Positions 1 to 8,838 are shown, counted from the first letter of the stretch. The stretch is 64,000 bases of DNA from Mucilaginibacter roseus (GCF_021215455.1 NZ_JAJPWV010000004.1:186001-250000); one strand, 5' to 3'. Notes: generated by a model from the sequence alone, not told the origin. Numbers and translations: made by a program.

Positions 1-482
1 AAAACAGCGCTCTGTACGATAGCATGACGGTGCGTAAAAACCTTGAATTTCCGCTGGTGCGTAACCGTAAGGGTATTACCCGTAAAGAAATTGACAAGGC
101 TGTTGAAGAAGTGCTGGATGGCGTTGGCCTGGTGCAGGCTATTAACCAAATGCCATCAGAACTATCAGGCGGACAGCGCAAGCGTATTGGCATAGCACGC
201 ACACTGATACTCAACCCTGAAATAATGATGTATGATGAGCCTACGGCCGGTTTGGACCCCATCACGTGTATCGAGATCAACGACCTTATTAATGAGGTGC
301 AGCAACGTTATCATACTTCGTCTATCATCATTACACACGATTTAACCTGTGCTAAAACCACGGGCGACCGTATAGCCATGTTGCTCGACGGTCAGTTTCA
401 GCGGGTTGGCTCATTCGATCAGATTTTTGAAACGGATGATGCCCGGGTGAAACCTTTTTATGATTATAACTTTGTTCAATAA
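1..482 (+). CDS. Mla/MCE-type ABC transporter ATP-binding protein (5' truncated)
   Basis: Cytoplasmic ATPase of an ABC system that, by family and neighbour, moves phospholipid across the envelope (MlaF/Ttg2A type). The frame is already open at base 3, so the gene starts before the window and Walker A is not visible. The first residues, NSALYDSMTV, match the Q-loop region of MlaF proteins. Also visible are the ABC signature LSGGQRKRIGIARTL, Walker B with D-loop (IMMYDEPTAGLDP) and the H-loop IITHD. The gene ends 15 nt before an MlaD-type gene, so the two are almost certainly co-transcribed. A MlaE-type permease is expected just upstream, outside the window. An internal ATG at 24 should not be taken as the start. 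Confidence 0.9.
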   Translation, partial: NSALYDSMTVRKNLEFPLVRNRKGITRKEIDKAVEEVLDGVGLVQAINQMPSELSGGQRKRIGIARTLILNPEIMMYDEPTAGLDPITCIEINDLINEVQQRYHTSSIIITHDLTCAKTTGDRIAMLLDGQFQRVGSFDQIFETDDARVKPFYDYNFVQ

Positions 483-497
483 AAACATACCATAACA

Positions 498-1484
498 ATG
501 GATGCTTCGGAAAGAAAAAATGCAGTAGTAGTAGGGATATTCATAGCCCTTGGTGTAATTATATTTGTGGTTGGAGTACTTACCTTAGGTAGCTCTTCAA
601 AAACATTTGTAAAAAGCATACACATACGCTCAACATTTGGTGATGTAGCTGGCCTGAAAAAAGGCGGTAACGTTTGGTTTTCAGGCGTTAAAATAGGCAC
701 AATTAAGGAAATCGCGTTCAGCAATAACTCGCAGGTTGATGTTGTTATGTCTATAGACGCGGCTGTGCAGCCTTACATACACCGTAACACACAGGCTAAA
801 ATCGGTTCGGATGGTTTGATCGGCAACAAGATTATTGTACTTGATGGCGGTAGCCCGCAAGCGCCGGTTATTGAGGACGGCGACAGGATACAATCAGAAA
901 AAATGCTGTCGACTGACGAGATGATGAGCACTTTGCAGGAAAACAACCGCAACCTGCTATCAATCACTAAAGACTTTAAACAACTCAGCAGCCAGATATT
1001 GCAGGGTAAGGGTACAGTAGGCGCATTACTGGCTGATAGCAGCATGGGCGTGCAATTACGCAACTCCATGAAGAACCTGCAGGCAACAACTGAAAGCGCT
1101 TCGCGTATGGCTGTGCAACTGGATAACTTTAGCCAAAAAATGAATACCAAAGGTGGCCTTGCCGATAAATTGCTTACTGATACGGCAACCTTTGGGCAGA
1201 TCCGTCAGTCAGTAGCGCAATTGCAGCAAACGGCAGCTAACGCCAGTATGCTTACTGATAATCTGAATAAGGCTTCATCAAAACTGAATACTACTGACAA
1301 TGCATTAGGCATTTTACTTAATGATCGTAAAACCGCGTCGCAAATGCAGAATACATTGAACTACCTGGAGCAAAGTTCAATCAAATTGAATGATGATCTT
1401 GAAGCCGTGCAGCATAACTTTTTACTTAGAGGTTTTTTTAAGAAAAGGGAAAAAGCACGTGCCGATAGTTTGAAAGGAAAATAA
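498..1484 (+). CDS. MlaD family (MCE domain) protein
   Basis: Substrate-binding, membrane-anchored component of the Mla-type lipid transporter, expected to project into the periplasm. It has a short cytoplasmic N-terminus, one transmembrane helix at about residues 9-31, and an MCE domain at about 37-115 containing the typical GSDGLIGNKIIVL segment. A long polar helical C-terminal region (about 140-310) resembles the coiled stalks of single-MCE proteins. At 328 residues it is longer than E. coli MlaD, as is usual for Bacteroidota. It lies 15 nt after the ATPase gene and is followed by a strong terminator, so it is the last gene of its operon. The lipid substrate and direction of transport cannot be read from the sequence. 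Confidence 0.88.
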   Translation: MDASERKNAVVVGIFIALGVIIFVVGVLTLGSSSKTFVKSIHIRSTFGDVAGLKKGGNVWFSGVKIGTIKEIAFSNNSQVDVVMSIDAAVQPYIHRNTQAKIGSDGLIGNKIIVLDGGSPQAPVIEDGDRIQSEKMLSTDEMMSTLQENNRNLLSITKDFKQLSSQILQGKGTVGALLADSSMGVQLRNSMKNLQATTESASRMAVQLDNFSQKMNTKGGLADKLLTDTATFGQIRQSVAQLQQTAANASMLTDNLNKASSKLNTTDNALGILLNDRKTASQMQNTLNYLEQSSIKLNDDLEAVQHNFLLRGFFKKREKARADSLKGK

Positions 1485-1499
1485 TAAAAGATATACAAA

Positions 1500-1542
1500 G
1501 CAAAGGGGGCGTTACTTTTGAAGTAACGCCCCCTTTGCTTTT
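1500..1542. terminator. Bidirectional intrinsic terminator
   Basis: A perfect 18-bp stem (1500-1517 with 1521-1538) closes a TTG loop and is followed by TTTT. It lies between two convergent genes and should stop transcription from both sides. Confidence 0.85.
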
Positions 1543-1557
1543 AAAACTATTACTTAA

Positions 1558-2178
1558 TTAGGCAATTCTCAGTTTTAATGTAGTATCGTAAACATGCTGT
1601 GATGTTTTAAGCATGATATCCATTTTATTAACCAGCTTATTAGCATAATCCAGGTTTTGTTCAAGGGCTTCAATTTCCTTGCTGATTACTTTTATAAAAT
1701 ATTCGCTATCGAATATCTTAAGCAGCCACTCATAATTGGTGTTTAAAAAGTGCAAAATCTTTAAGAAGAATGAACTGCTGTTGCTCATCAGCGATTCGCA
1801 TTCATCAATTATGTCGGTAATCATCGGTTCAGAATTATCGCCCCTTTTGCGCAGCTCTACAAAGCTGATCAACCGGGCATAAGCTATACCTACCTTGCGT
1901 AGTATAGACTGCATCTCCTCATCAACAGAACGTATTGAATAACAATTGCGGTATTTATAGTAGTGGTTGAAAGTCCAGCTCGCCGTATAAATACATGCTT
2001 TATATCTGTTGAATACGAAGTTTGTTTTCATTGTTGTGGTATTTGGCATGTTATAGCCAAACATGTTGCCACAATTCCGTTTTGTGTAAAACTTATTCCT
2101 TATTATAGGCGCATTACTCCCATATGTTTTATCATAGTGTTTAAATAACACGTTTGTTACTCGGGAATTTTTTTCCAC
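1558..2178 (-). CDS. Hypothetical protein, start uncertain
   Basis: I do not recognise this protein. The frame is open for 206 codons, but the first ~85 residues are rich in N, Y, K and R and read like AT-rich non-coding sequence. From about residue 85 on, the sequence is a plausible all-alpha protein with long amphipathic helices and alternating charged and hydrophobic residues. Better starts could be the ATG at 2031 (residue 50, A-rich leader) or the ATG at 1914 (residue 89, preceded by GAGGAG but very close to it). There is no signal peptide or membrane segment. It is a lone gene, convergent with the MlaD-type gene. The C-terminal 118 residues are the most credible part. Confidence 0.5.
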   Translation of the reverse strand: MEKNSRVTNVLFKHYDKTYGSNAPIIRNKFYTKRNCGNMFGYNMPNTTTMKTNFVFNRYKACIYTASWTFNHYYKYRNCYSIRSVDEEMQSILRKVGIAYARLISFVELRKRGDNSEPMITDIIDECESLMSNSSSFFLKILHFLNTNYEWLLKIFDSEYFIKVISKEIEALEQNLDYANKLVNKMDIMLKTSQHVYDTTLKLRIA

Positions 2179-2369
2179 ACTATTGTGAGTGACTACCTAA
2201 ACACTTTATAAATTTTTTAAAAAGACAGTCTTTGTGTAGTTTTTTATACAAATTTTCATAAAACATGTTCAAACTTTCATTTTACGAAAAAAAGTATTTT
2301 CATTATAGCAGTTTTTATTAAGTAAAACTTCGTTTCAACGCAGCTGTTGTGTATTAAAAAAAACACATT

Positions 2370-2837
2370 ATGCAAAATCACCTAAAACAAATAGTAAGCG
2401 TTGGTATAATTGCAGGCATGCGCAGCATGATGGCCCCGGCTGCGGCGGCAACCTTTTTACAGCGTAAACGTATAATGCCCGGCAACACAGTGCTCGATAA
2501 AATTTTCACATCATCAACCGGTTTAAAAGTGCTTAACACCTTGGCAGCCGGAGAGCTTGTCGGCGATAAATTACCAACCGCACCTAATCGCATTGCGGCT
2601 CCGGGCTTGATAGGCCGCATTGTTACCGGGGGGCTCGCTGCTGCATCAATCAGCAAGGCCAACAATAAAAATGTTGTTGCCGGCGTACTTATTGGCGCAG
2701 GCGTTGCAGCAGCATCTACGTATGCATTTTTTTATTTAAGGCGATATATAAGCCGTAACCCTAAGGTAAAGGATTACTTTACCGGCGCTGCCGAGGACGC
2801 TGTGGCTTTAGGGCTTTCAGCCTTGGTAGCCAAATAA
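2370..2837 (+). CDS. DUF4126-like membrane protein
   Basis: A 155-residue protein with Gly/Ala-rich hydrophobic segments. The GMRSMMAP motif near residue 16 and the LGLSALVAK C-terminus resemble DUF4126-family inner-membrane proteins. Segments at about 5-28, 78-95 and 103-122 could span the membrane. The family function is unknown. The ATG follows an A-rich leader without a Shine-Dalgarno sequence, as is normal here. The next gene starts 40 nt downstream on the same strand, so co-transcription is possible, but there is no functional link that I can see. Confidence 0.65.
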   Translation: MQNHLKQIVSVGIIAGMRSMMAPAAAATFLQRKRIMPGNTVLDKIFTSSTGLKVLNTLAAGELVGDKLPTAPNRIAAPGLIGRIVTGGLAAASISKANNKNVVAGVLIGAGVAAASTYAFFYLRRYISRNPKVKDYFTGAAEDAVALGLSALVAK

Positions 2838-2877
2838 GTTGTATATTCACTCGTCGCCGGTATATGGGCGATTAACT

Positions 2878-3795
2878 ATGATTAAATTCGGTTTATATAC
2901 CTTGTTCATGTTTTTAACATGCTCCGCTTTTGCACAAAAGCGGAGCATTGCACTTAAGCTAAAAAAAGACTCCACCTATTCATTTGTTGTAAAACAAACT
3001 ACTACTACCAGTCAAACTATCAGGCAACGTTCGCTTGAAACCCGCATGACACTTTTGGTAAGAATGAGTTTTAAGATTGCGGACGTTCGGAAAGATCATT
3101 ATAGAATATATGCAAAGTACGATTCCATAAACCTGCATATGGATATGCCAAACGGCAATTTGCAATACAGCTCTGAAAATTCCGACACTACTAATATATA
3201 CTCACAAATACTTGCCGCATTTAAAAACAAAGCTTTCCTGGTCAGACTGTCAAGATCAGGACAAATAATATCAGCAGATGAAGCTGATCAATACTTATCA
3301 GTGATAGCTCAACTGACTAAAGCCAATGCAGCGCAACGCGAACAAGCCTTTACAGAATTGCAACAGTCAATAGGCAGCAACGCTGTTGTTAATTTACTGC
3401 AAAAGGTATTTAATGTTTACCCGGAAGTACCTGTGAACAGTAATGAAAAGTGGGTTATCGACACAAAAAGTGAAGGAGAGCCCGACCTTGCCACCCGTAA
3501 TTATTACGTTATTAAAAATATTTTACCTAAAAACATTATCATTCAAGGCAACGGAACAATACGATCACTCTCTCCTACTGAACCTGCATTATTAAACGGC
3601 ATGCCTGTTGAACGTAACCTTGCCGGGGACACTTACGTAAATATCTCGGCAGACAAAGTGAGTGGCTGGCCGTTAAAAGCTGAAGTTATGGAAAAGCTAA
3701 GCGGCTTCATGATAATTCAAGACAACTCAAAACTGCCCGGAGGACTTGCAATCCCCGTTAATATTAACAATATTGTTACAGTGGATATTCCTTAA
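2878..3795 (+). CDS. Secreted DUF6263-like protein
   Basis: An exported protein of unknown function. The chosen ATG at 2878 gives a clean signal peptide (basic MIK, hydrophobic core, cleavage after SAFAQ). An upstream in-frame start at 2839 would put 13 polar residues before it and is unlikely. The mature part begins RSIALKLKKDSTYSFVVKQT and continues as beta-rich sequence, resembling the Bacteroidota DUF6263 family, whose members start with a KDSTY-like strand. It is probably periplasmic or outer-membrane associated; no lipobox and no catalytic motif are evident. The family assignment is from memory of its pattern and is moderate only. Confidence 0.7.
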   Translation: MIKFGLYTLFMFLTCSAFAQKRSIALKLKKDSTYSFVVKQTTTTSQTIRQRSLETRMTLLVRMSFKIADVRKDHYRIYAKYDSINLHMDMPNGNLQYSSENSDTTNIYSQILAAFKNKAFLVRLSRSGQIISADEADQYLSVIAQLTKANAAQREQAFTELQQSIGSNAVVNLLQKVFNVYPEVPVNSNEKWVIDTKSEGEPDLATRNYYVIKNILPKNIIIQGNGTIRSLSPTEPALLNGMPVERNLAGDTYVNISADKVSGWPLKAEVMEKLSGFMIIQDNSKLPGGLAIPVNINNIVTVDIP

Positions 3796-3873
3796 AAGAA
3801 TAATGAATTTGTCCATATTTAATCTGTTGTAAAAAATATTGATATTTGAGAAGCTATAACAGACCAATATCAT

Positions 3874-4341
3874 TTGAATACACGTTTACAAACTTCTGCA
3901 GAAACATCATTGCACCCTAAGGTTTATGATGTACAGCATATTTATAACCGCTATGCAGGCATGCTGTTAGGTTACATATATGATGTAGTGAAGGATAAAG
4001 CACTGGCGGAGCAGTATCTTACTGATACTTTTATTGCCGTGGCTGCAGTTCCTGAATTATTTAACAATCCAAACGATAACGTATACTGCAAGCTGCAATT
4101 AATAGCGCGAAAAAAGCTTACAAACTACTTTGAATCGGTTGGAAATTGTGAGGTTAACGAAGTTGTTAAAACCCGGCCTAATTCTTTTTTAAATAAAATG
4201 AATGCAAGGCAACAAACTGTTTTTTGCGGCGTGCATTATCATGGTAAGAATATATCAACCATTGCTGCCGAAATGAATGAGGAAGAAGACGTAGTGAGAA
4301 GATTATTAAGAGAGGCGTTTGTAATAATTAGAACAAGGTAA
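3874..4341 (+). CDS. ECF sigma-70-like factor, divergent
   Basis: A cytoplasmic protein of 155 residues whose layout fits an extracytoplasmic-function sigma factor. A region-2-like helical segment (about 20-85, YNRYAGMLLGYIYDVV) is followed by a region-4-like helix-turn-helix at about 105-150 (MNARQQTVFCGVHYHG, ISTIAAEMN, EEDVVRRLLREAF). Both regions are degenerate compared with textbook ECF factors. The start is TTG; no ATG precedes the conserved region. The stop is 2 nt before the next gene, a membrane protein with anti-sigma layout, and this pairing is the best support for the call. It may instead be a sigma-fold transcription regulator that no longer binds promoters well. Confidence 0.72.
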   Translation: MNTRLQTSAETSLHPKVYDVQHIYNRYAGMLLGYIYDVVKDKALAEQYLTDTFIAVAAVPELFNNPNDNVYCKLQLIARKKLTNYFESVGNCEVNEVVKTRPNSFLNKMNARQQTVFCGVHYHGKNISTIAAEMNEEEDVVRRLLREAFVIIRTR

Positions 4342-4343
4342 CA

Positions 4344-4838
4344 ATGCAGGAGTATATTAACAGCGGCATACTTGAAACCTATGTAATGGGCTGCGCCTCA
4401 GAACAGGAAGCGCGTGAAGTGCTCAGCATGAAGGAGAAATATCCTGAGGTTAAAAATGCTTTAATTGAACTGGAAAACGATATGGAAAGGCTGGCTGCAT
4501 CAATGGCAATTGAGCCTCCTCATAACTTATGGCCGCAAATTGCGCATGAAATAAACGAGATCGTTTTACGCGAGCATAATCAACCGCAAATATACCGCGA
4601 AGGCATCAATACCGGCAAGGAAGAAAATACCGGGGGTAAACCACAATATATTGATGTTGAATCGGAAGCGACCCATATGCGTATACATAAGGTATGGCGA
4701 TGGGTATTTGCAGCGGTGTTTGTGTTAGGTAAGATATTTTTAGGCTTCGCCATTTATTACTACCTGGAGAACAGGCAGATGAATGAGCAAGTTAACGAGC
4801 TTAAAACAGAACTTAAACAAATAAAATCAACCAAATAA
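4344..4838 (+). CDS. Putative anti-sigma factor, short form
   Basis: A membrane protein of 164 residues that probably holds the sigma-like factor encoded 2 nt upstream. The N-terminus (MQEYINSGILETYVMG, then a helical stretch to about 75) matches the cytoplasmic start of Bacteroidota anti-sigma factors of the RskA type (ILE-x-YVLG ... LW-x-x-I). A transmembrane helix lies at about 119-140, followed by only about 24 residues predicted as a short coiled coil. The usual periplasmic sensor domain is absent. The gene is directly followed by a terminator, so the pair forms a two-gene operon. The function is inferred from layout and context. Confidence 0.7.
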   Translation: MQEYINSGILETYVMGCASEQEAREVLSMKEKYPEVKNALIELENDMERLAASMAIEPPHNLWPQIAHEINEIVLREHNQPQIYREGINTGKEENTGGKPQYIDVESEATHMRIHKVWRWVFAAVFVLGKIFLGFAIYYYLENRQMNEQVNELKTELKQIKSTK

Positions 4839-4840
4839 AA

Positions 4841-4865
4841 AAAGCGCCCTCCCGGGCGCTTTTTG
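4841..4865. terminator. Bidirectional intrinsic terminator
   Basis: GCGCCC (4844-4849) pairs with GGGCGC (4854-4859), extended by A and T runs on both sides. It lies between two convergent genes. Confidence 0.85.
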
Positions 4866-4899
4866 CTTGATGTGATAAGGGTTTTAGGTAAGGTATCGT

Positions 4900-6774
4900 T
4901 TATTCAGCTGCCGGGGCCGCGTTTTCTTTCTGTATTTTTTTAAGCATCTCGTTGCCGATCAAAGCGTCGATCATTCCGCCTGAGCCACCGTCCTTGCCGC
5001 TCACCAGTATCTCCGGCACCAGTTTGATGTTGTTGCTGGCCAGCGCTTCGGCTACCCGTACTACAGCATACTGTTCGGTACCCATCGCTTCTGTTTTCTG
5101 CTTGGTAACTTCAGCTTCGGCTAAGCCTATGGCTTTGATCTTACCCGCTTCGGCAACGCCATTCACTTCTGTAGCGTTAGCATCGGCAGCGGCATTTACT
5201 GTTTTTACTTCGGCGTCCGCTTTAGCATTGATGGTTTTAACCTCGGCATCGGCCTTGGCGTTAATGGTTTTTGATTCGGCCTCACCTTTGGCAGCGGCTA
5301 CTTTTGATGCTGCCATTTGGGTATTGATCTCTACCTGCCGGGTTGACTTAACTACCTCGGGCTGCATATCGGCACCGGCCTTGGCGCTTTCAAACTCTTT
5401 ACGCTCAATTTGCGCATGGCGCTGAATCTCATAAGTCACCTTTTCCTGTTCGGCTATTTTACGGTCGGTCAGGGTTTTCATCAATGCGGCGGGCGGAACT
5501 ATGTCGCCGATCAGGGTATCCACCCCTACCACGTTATAGCCTGCCAATACGGTACTGATATGCTCCTTAGCATCATTTTGCCGTTGGATACGGTTGGCCA
5601 GAAACCCGATAACATCACTGCGCTGTGCTGAATTGCGGAAGTAGTTGGCAATGGTTGGCTCCAGCACCTGCGATACCAGGTTTTTCATTTTACCAAAGCG
5701 GGCAATAACTTTCGGCGCCTCGTTACGCGGTACGTGGATGATCTGCGAAACATCGAGGTTAAACGTAAACCCATCAGACGAGCGGACAGTGATCGTGCAG
5801 AGGTTCTTATCCAGCTCATGCGCTTCGGTACGGCTATCGGCCCAGTTAAGTACAATGTTGGTAGTAGGCACAATTTCGACTGCATGGGTATATATGTTTA
5901 CCGGGTGCTTGCCTGGGTCAAGCGGCTCTTCCCATACGCCTTTCTGGTTACGTTTTACGATGTTGCCGTGCTTAAAACTGTCGCCGCTGGTATCCTTACC
6001 TTCAGGGCCAACAAAGGAGTTTACCACGCCTACGTAGCCGATAGGTATATAAACCATATCCACCTGCTCCACACTTACAAACCATGGGTTAAGATAGTAG
6101 GTACCTGATAGAATAACATCCTCCTGCAAACCTTTGCGCCCGCCTGCGTTTATAAAGGCAATAGGATCCTGGTAGTTTTTATGACCATGTACAGATTCAC
6201 CGGCTATCTCACCCTTGTCAAGCGGCTCGCCGTCCAGTGTGGTAATGATGCCCACTTTGTTATCATTGATATGAGTAATGGGTACCATTTGTATTTCAAA
6301 CAAAAACGTATTGATACGGTAGCTACCCGGTGTTAAGAAAGCCGCTTGCGGGCCTTTTTGCCCGTTATTATCCAAAAAGGCAATAGCATCCTGAAACTTG
6401 TCGCAATTAACAGGTTTGCCCAGCACCCGCCCGGTATCTAACGAGGCACCGTCCTTAGCCTTTACCAGTCCGAGCTTATCCTGCTCAATAATGGTAAAAG
6501 GCGCCATAATCACCTCGTACTGCCACGGCCACAAACGCCAGTACAAACCCGGCGCAAGCGTTTTGGCCTGCATACCGGCTTCACCATGTGTAGCGATGAT
6601 GCGCCCGTCGGGCATGCGCTTGCTACTGTTCAGCGTAAATTTTTTGATTACTAAACCAATACGGTCATCAGGTACGATAACCATCCCACAAAACACCCTG
6701 AGCACAAATTTGTACATAACAAGGCCTACTACGATGGGCATAACCCACCACAGGTTGATAAATAAATCAGACAT
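4900..6774 (-). CDS. SPFH/band 7 domain protein (flotillin-like)
   Basis: A membrane scaffold protein of the SPFH (stomatin/prohibitin/flotillin) superfamily, 624 residues. An N-terminal membrane segment (about 5-33) is followed by an extended region with repeated units of the form DKxGLVxAKDGxxLDxGxVLG (around 95-125 and 170-200). The SPFH domain proper covers about 300-450. A long charged coiled-coil region with tandem 11-residue repeats follows (about 499-532), then a short C-terminal region ending in a Gly-rich DALIGN segment. Flotillins organise membrane microdomains and signalling complexes; the specific role here is unknown. No NfeD-like partner gene is adjacent. The gene stands alone. 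Confidence 0.85.
   Translation of the reverse strand: MSDLFINLWWVMPIVVGLVMYKFVLRVFCGMVIVPDDRIGLVIKKFTLNSSKRMPDGRIIATHGEAGMQAKTLAPGLYWRLWPWQYEVIMAPFTIIEQDKLGLVKAKDGASLDTGRVLGKPVNCDKFQDAIAFLDNNGQKGPQAAFLTPGSYRINTFLFEIQMVPITHINDNKVGIITTLDGEPLDKGEIAGESVHGHKNYQDPIAFINAGGRKGLQEDVILSGTYYLNPWFVSVEQVDMVYIPIGYVGVVNSFVGPEGKDTSGDSFKHGNIVKRNQKGVWEEPLDPGKHPVNIYTHAVEIVPTTNIVLNWADSRTEAHELDKNLCTITVRSSDGFTFNLDVSQIIHVPRNEAPKVIARFGKMKNLVSQVLEPTIANYFRNSAQRSDVIGFLANRIQRQNDAKEHISTVLAGYNVVGVDTLIGDIVPPAALMKTLTDRKIAEQEKVTYEIQRHAQIERKEFESAKAGADMQPEVVKSTRQVEINTQMAASKVAAAKGEAESKTINAKADAEVKTINAKADAEVKTVNAAADANATEVNGVAEAGKIKAIGLAEAEVTKQKTEAMGTEQYAVVRVAEALASNNIKLVPEILVSGKDGGSGGMIDALIGNEMLKKIQKENAAPAAE
5180..5278 (-). repeat. 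Tandem 33-bp repeats inside the SPFH gene
   Basis: Three in-frame units encode variants of INAKADAEVKT (the third is degenerate, VNAAADANATE). They form part of the coiled-coil stalk of the flotillin-like protein. The first two units are nearly identical in protein sequence but differ at synonymous positions, so the duplication is not recent. Confidence 0.75.
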
Positions 6775-7023
6775 TTTTTAAATGAATTTTAAAATGATAA
6801 GCCCATAAGGTTGGGGCCTTTTTGAAAAGCTTACAGCTTTATTTTCAAAACCTTAGCTGTATAGCTGTTTAGGATTTGAGTAGAATTACGGTCGCATTTG
6901 TATAAAAATTACTGACCAAATATTGCACAGTTTTAAACCTGCGTCAAGGGTTTTTAAATATTTAGTTAAGTTGTAATAAAGTGATATTTTTACAATTCAC
7001 TTATTAATTATTCGCCTCTTGAA

Positions 7024-7425
7024 ATGGCAAAAAATATCATTCTGTTAATAAATATCACGTTGCTTTTTTTGATTTCGGGATGCTCAGGTAACCTGAAACC
7101 CGAAAAACTGCGCGGAAAATGGAAGTACGTAAAAGTTTTTAATCCGGAAGCATTCCCGCCGGACAGTATCTCGACCATGGAATTGCAGGAACTCAAACCT
7201 TATATTGAGTTTACAGGTGATAATAAGTTGCAGATTATCTGGGGCGGTAAAGTATTGTCAAAAGGCACTTACCGCATTGAGGCGGATAATATCTATTTTA
7301 AGGAAGATCTCGGGAACGGCCAAACGAGGGAGTTCCCTTTTTACGTCTCCAGCCTCAGCGATAAGCAGATCGTTTTTGAAACCGTAGGAGCCGATGCATC
7401 AAAGGTAACAGCGGTGAAGGAGTAG
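7024..7425 (+). CDS. Small lipoprotein, lipocalin-like fold possible
   Basis: A 133-residue lipoprotein with a signal peptide ending in the lipobox LISGC (Cys20). The mature part starts with LRGKWKYVKVFNP, contains alternating beta-strand sequence (YIEFTGDNKLQIIWGG, GTYRIEADNIYF) and ends in KE. The GKW motif near the N-terminus and the all-beta pattern resemble lipocalin-like DUF families of Bacteroidota, but I cannot assign one. The start ATG is preceded by an AT-rich leader. The upstream 248-bp gap to the divergent SPFH gene holds both promoters; I could not pick a consensus -7 element there. Confidence 0.7.
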   Translation: MAKNIILLINITLLFLISGCSGNLKPEKLRGKWKYVKVFNPEAFPPDSISTMELQELKPYIEFTGDNKLQIIWGGKVLSKGTYRIEADNIYFKEDLGNGQTREFPFYVSSLSDKQIVFETVGADASKVTAVKE

Positions 7426-7431
7426 TTATAG

Positions 7432-7531
7432 TCCATAGACGATGGTCGATAGTTGATAGTAAGCACTTACTATCAACGACAAGACTTATATCGTGTTAAC
7501 TATGGACTATGAACAATGGACTATCGACAAT
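7432..7531. repeat. Intergenic hairpin of repeated words (TAGTCCATAG family)
   Basis: A quasi-palindromic stretch made of variants of GACTATGGAC, ATCGACTATC and their complements. Its core is a perfect 12-bp stem GTTGATAGTAAG (7452-7463) with CTTACTATCAAC (7466-7477) around CA. It fills the gap between two convergent genes and may act as a terminator. Confidence 0.7.
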
Positions 7532-8761
7532 TTAATGCCCAACAACCACGGCATCCCCGGTTACGCCGGTAAATTTACCACGGTTAAGGCGCAGGCTGGT
7601 GAATAGTATTACAAAAGCAATGAGCGCGGTGGCACACATTACGGCGGCTAAAGGCACTACGGAAAGACTGTCAAACAAACTTACGCTGGTAGATACCAAC
7701 GCGCCGATGCCTAATTGCAAAGCACCAAATAGTGACGATGCCGTGCCTGCGTTTTTAGAGAACGGCGCAAGGGTTAATGCGGCAGCGTTAGGGTTTGTCA
7801 TGCCGAGGCAGCACAGGAACAGAAAGATCATCACAATAGTTCCCCAAAAGCCGAGTACACCCAAAACAGACCCGATCAGGAACAACACTCCTATCAATGC
7901 CTGCGCCGGTAACGACACCTTTACAATTTGCTCGCTGCTAAAGTAACGCAAGAGCAGGCTGTTTACCTGGCTGGAGCCGATGAAACCGACTGACAGCCCG
8001 GCGAATATCCAGCCATAAACTTTGTCGCTCACGCCATATACTTCCATAAATACCAGCGGCGACCCAGCTACATAGGCAAATAAGCCCGAAAAGGCGAAGG
8101 AACCGGTAAGCGTATAGGTATAAAATTGCGGCACCTTTAATACATTATGAAAGCCGGTTATGATAGGTCTCGGTTTTAGCGATATAGTTGGGTCAGGCTT
8201 ATAACTATCCGGCAAAACAAATATTACAGCCAACAATATTAATACGGCCATACCAGCCAGCACAATAAATACCCATTGCCAGCCTGGCCCGGCGGTTACA
8301 TAACCGCCTATTGTTGGCGCTACCATGGGCGATGCTCCCACAACCAGCATTAATAAGGCAAATACTTTAGCATTCTCATTCACCGGGAACAGATCGCGCA
8401 CCATAGCCATGGATGCTACTGCGGCTGCACAACTACCTATAGCCTGGATGATCCGCAGGATGATCAGCGCATTAAGCGAGGTTGCCATGGCACAGCCAAT
8501 AGACGCGACGATGTAAAAACTTAAACCGAACAACAGTGGCTTACGCCGACCGAATTTATCTAACAGCGGCCCATATAATAACTGACCCGCGGCGAGGCCA
8601 ATAAAAAAGCTCGAAAGCGATAACGCTACTCCCGCTACATCAGTATGCATGTATTTGGCGATGGCCGGAAATCCGGGCAAATACATATCAATAGAAAACG
8701 GCCCCAAAGCCGTGAGCGTACCTAATATTAATATGAGTGAGATGTAACGTTTCCTTGTCAT
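7532..8761 (-). CDS. Bcr/CflA family multidrug efflux MFS transporter
   Basis: An inner-membrane proton-coupled drug exporter of the DHA1 Bcr/CflA branch. The N-terminus (ILGTLTALGPFSIDMYLPGFP) is the hallmark of this family. Motif A between helices 2 and 3 reads GPLLDKFGRRKP. About 12 hydrophobic segments are present over 409 residues, the usual size. The start chosen is the ATG at 8761, which aligns with family N-termini; an ATG at 8791 would add ten polar residues. It is monocistronic, ending in a word-repeat hairpin and preceded by a 70-bp gap to the next gene on the same strand. The substrate cannot be inferred. Confidence 0.9.
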   Translation of the reverse strand: MTRKRYISLILILGTLTALGPFSIDMYLPGFPAIAKYMHTDVAGVALSLSSFFIGLAAGQLLYGPLLDKFGRRKPLLFGLSFYIVASIGCAMATSLNALIILRIIQAIGSCAAAVASMAMVRDLFPVNENAKVFALLMLVVGASPMVAPTIGGYVTAGPGWQWVFIVLAGMAVLILLAVIFVLPDSYKPDPTISLKPRPIITGFHNVLKVPQFYTYTLTGSFAFSGLFAYVAGSPLVFMEVYGVSDKVYGWIFAGLSVGFIGSSQVNSLLLRYFSSEQIVKVSLPAQALIGVLFLIGSVLGVLGFWGTIVMIFLFLCCLGMTNPNAAALTLAPFSKNAGTASSLFGALQLGIGALVSTSVSLFDSLSVVPLAAVMCATALIAFVILFTSLRLNRGKFTGVTGDAVVVGH

Positions 8762-8838
8762 GCTATTTGTCCTGTTTTTAACAGGCTGCAAAGATGCTTC
8801 AACGTTTTAAATAAATAATAAGCCCAGTGTAAAATCGG

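Noticed and set aside
4952..6108. Several long plus-strand frames (up to 157 codons)
   Set aside because: They mirror the SPFH gene on the minus strand; the Ala/Ser-rich product is the expected reverse reading of its Ala/Lys/Glu-rich repeats.
6815..6855. Possible hairpin TTTGAAAA/TTTTCAAA upstream of the SPFH gene
   Set aside because: The stem is short and AT-only with a long loop and lies in a divergent promoter region, so a terminator role is not supported.
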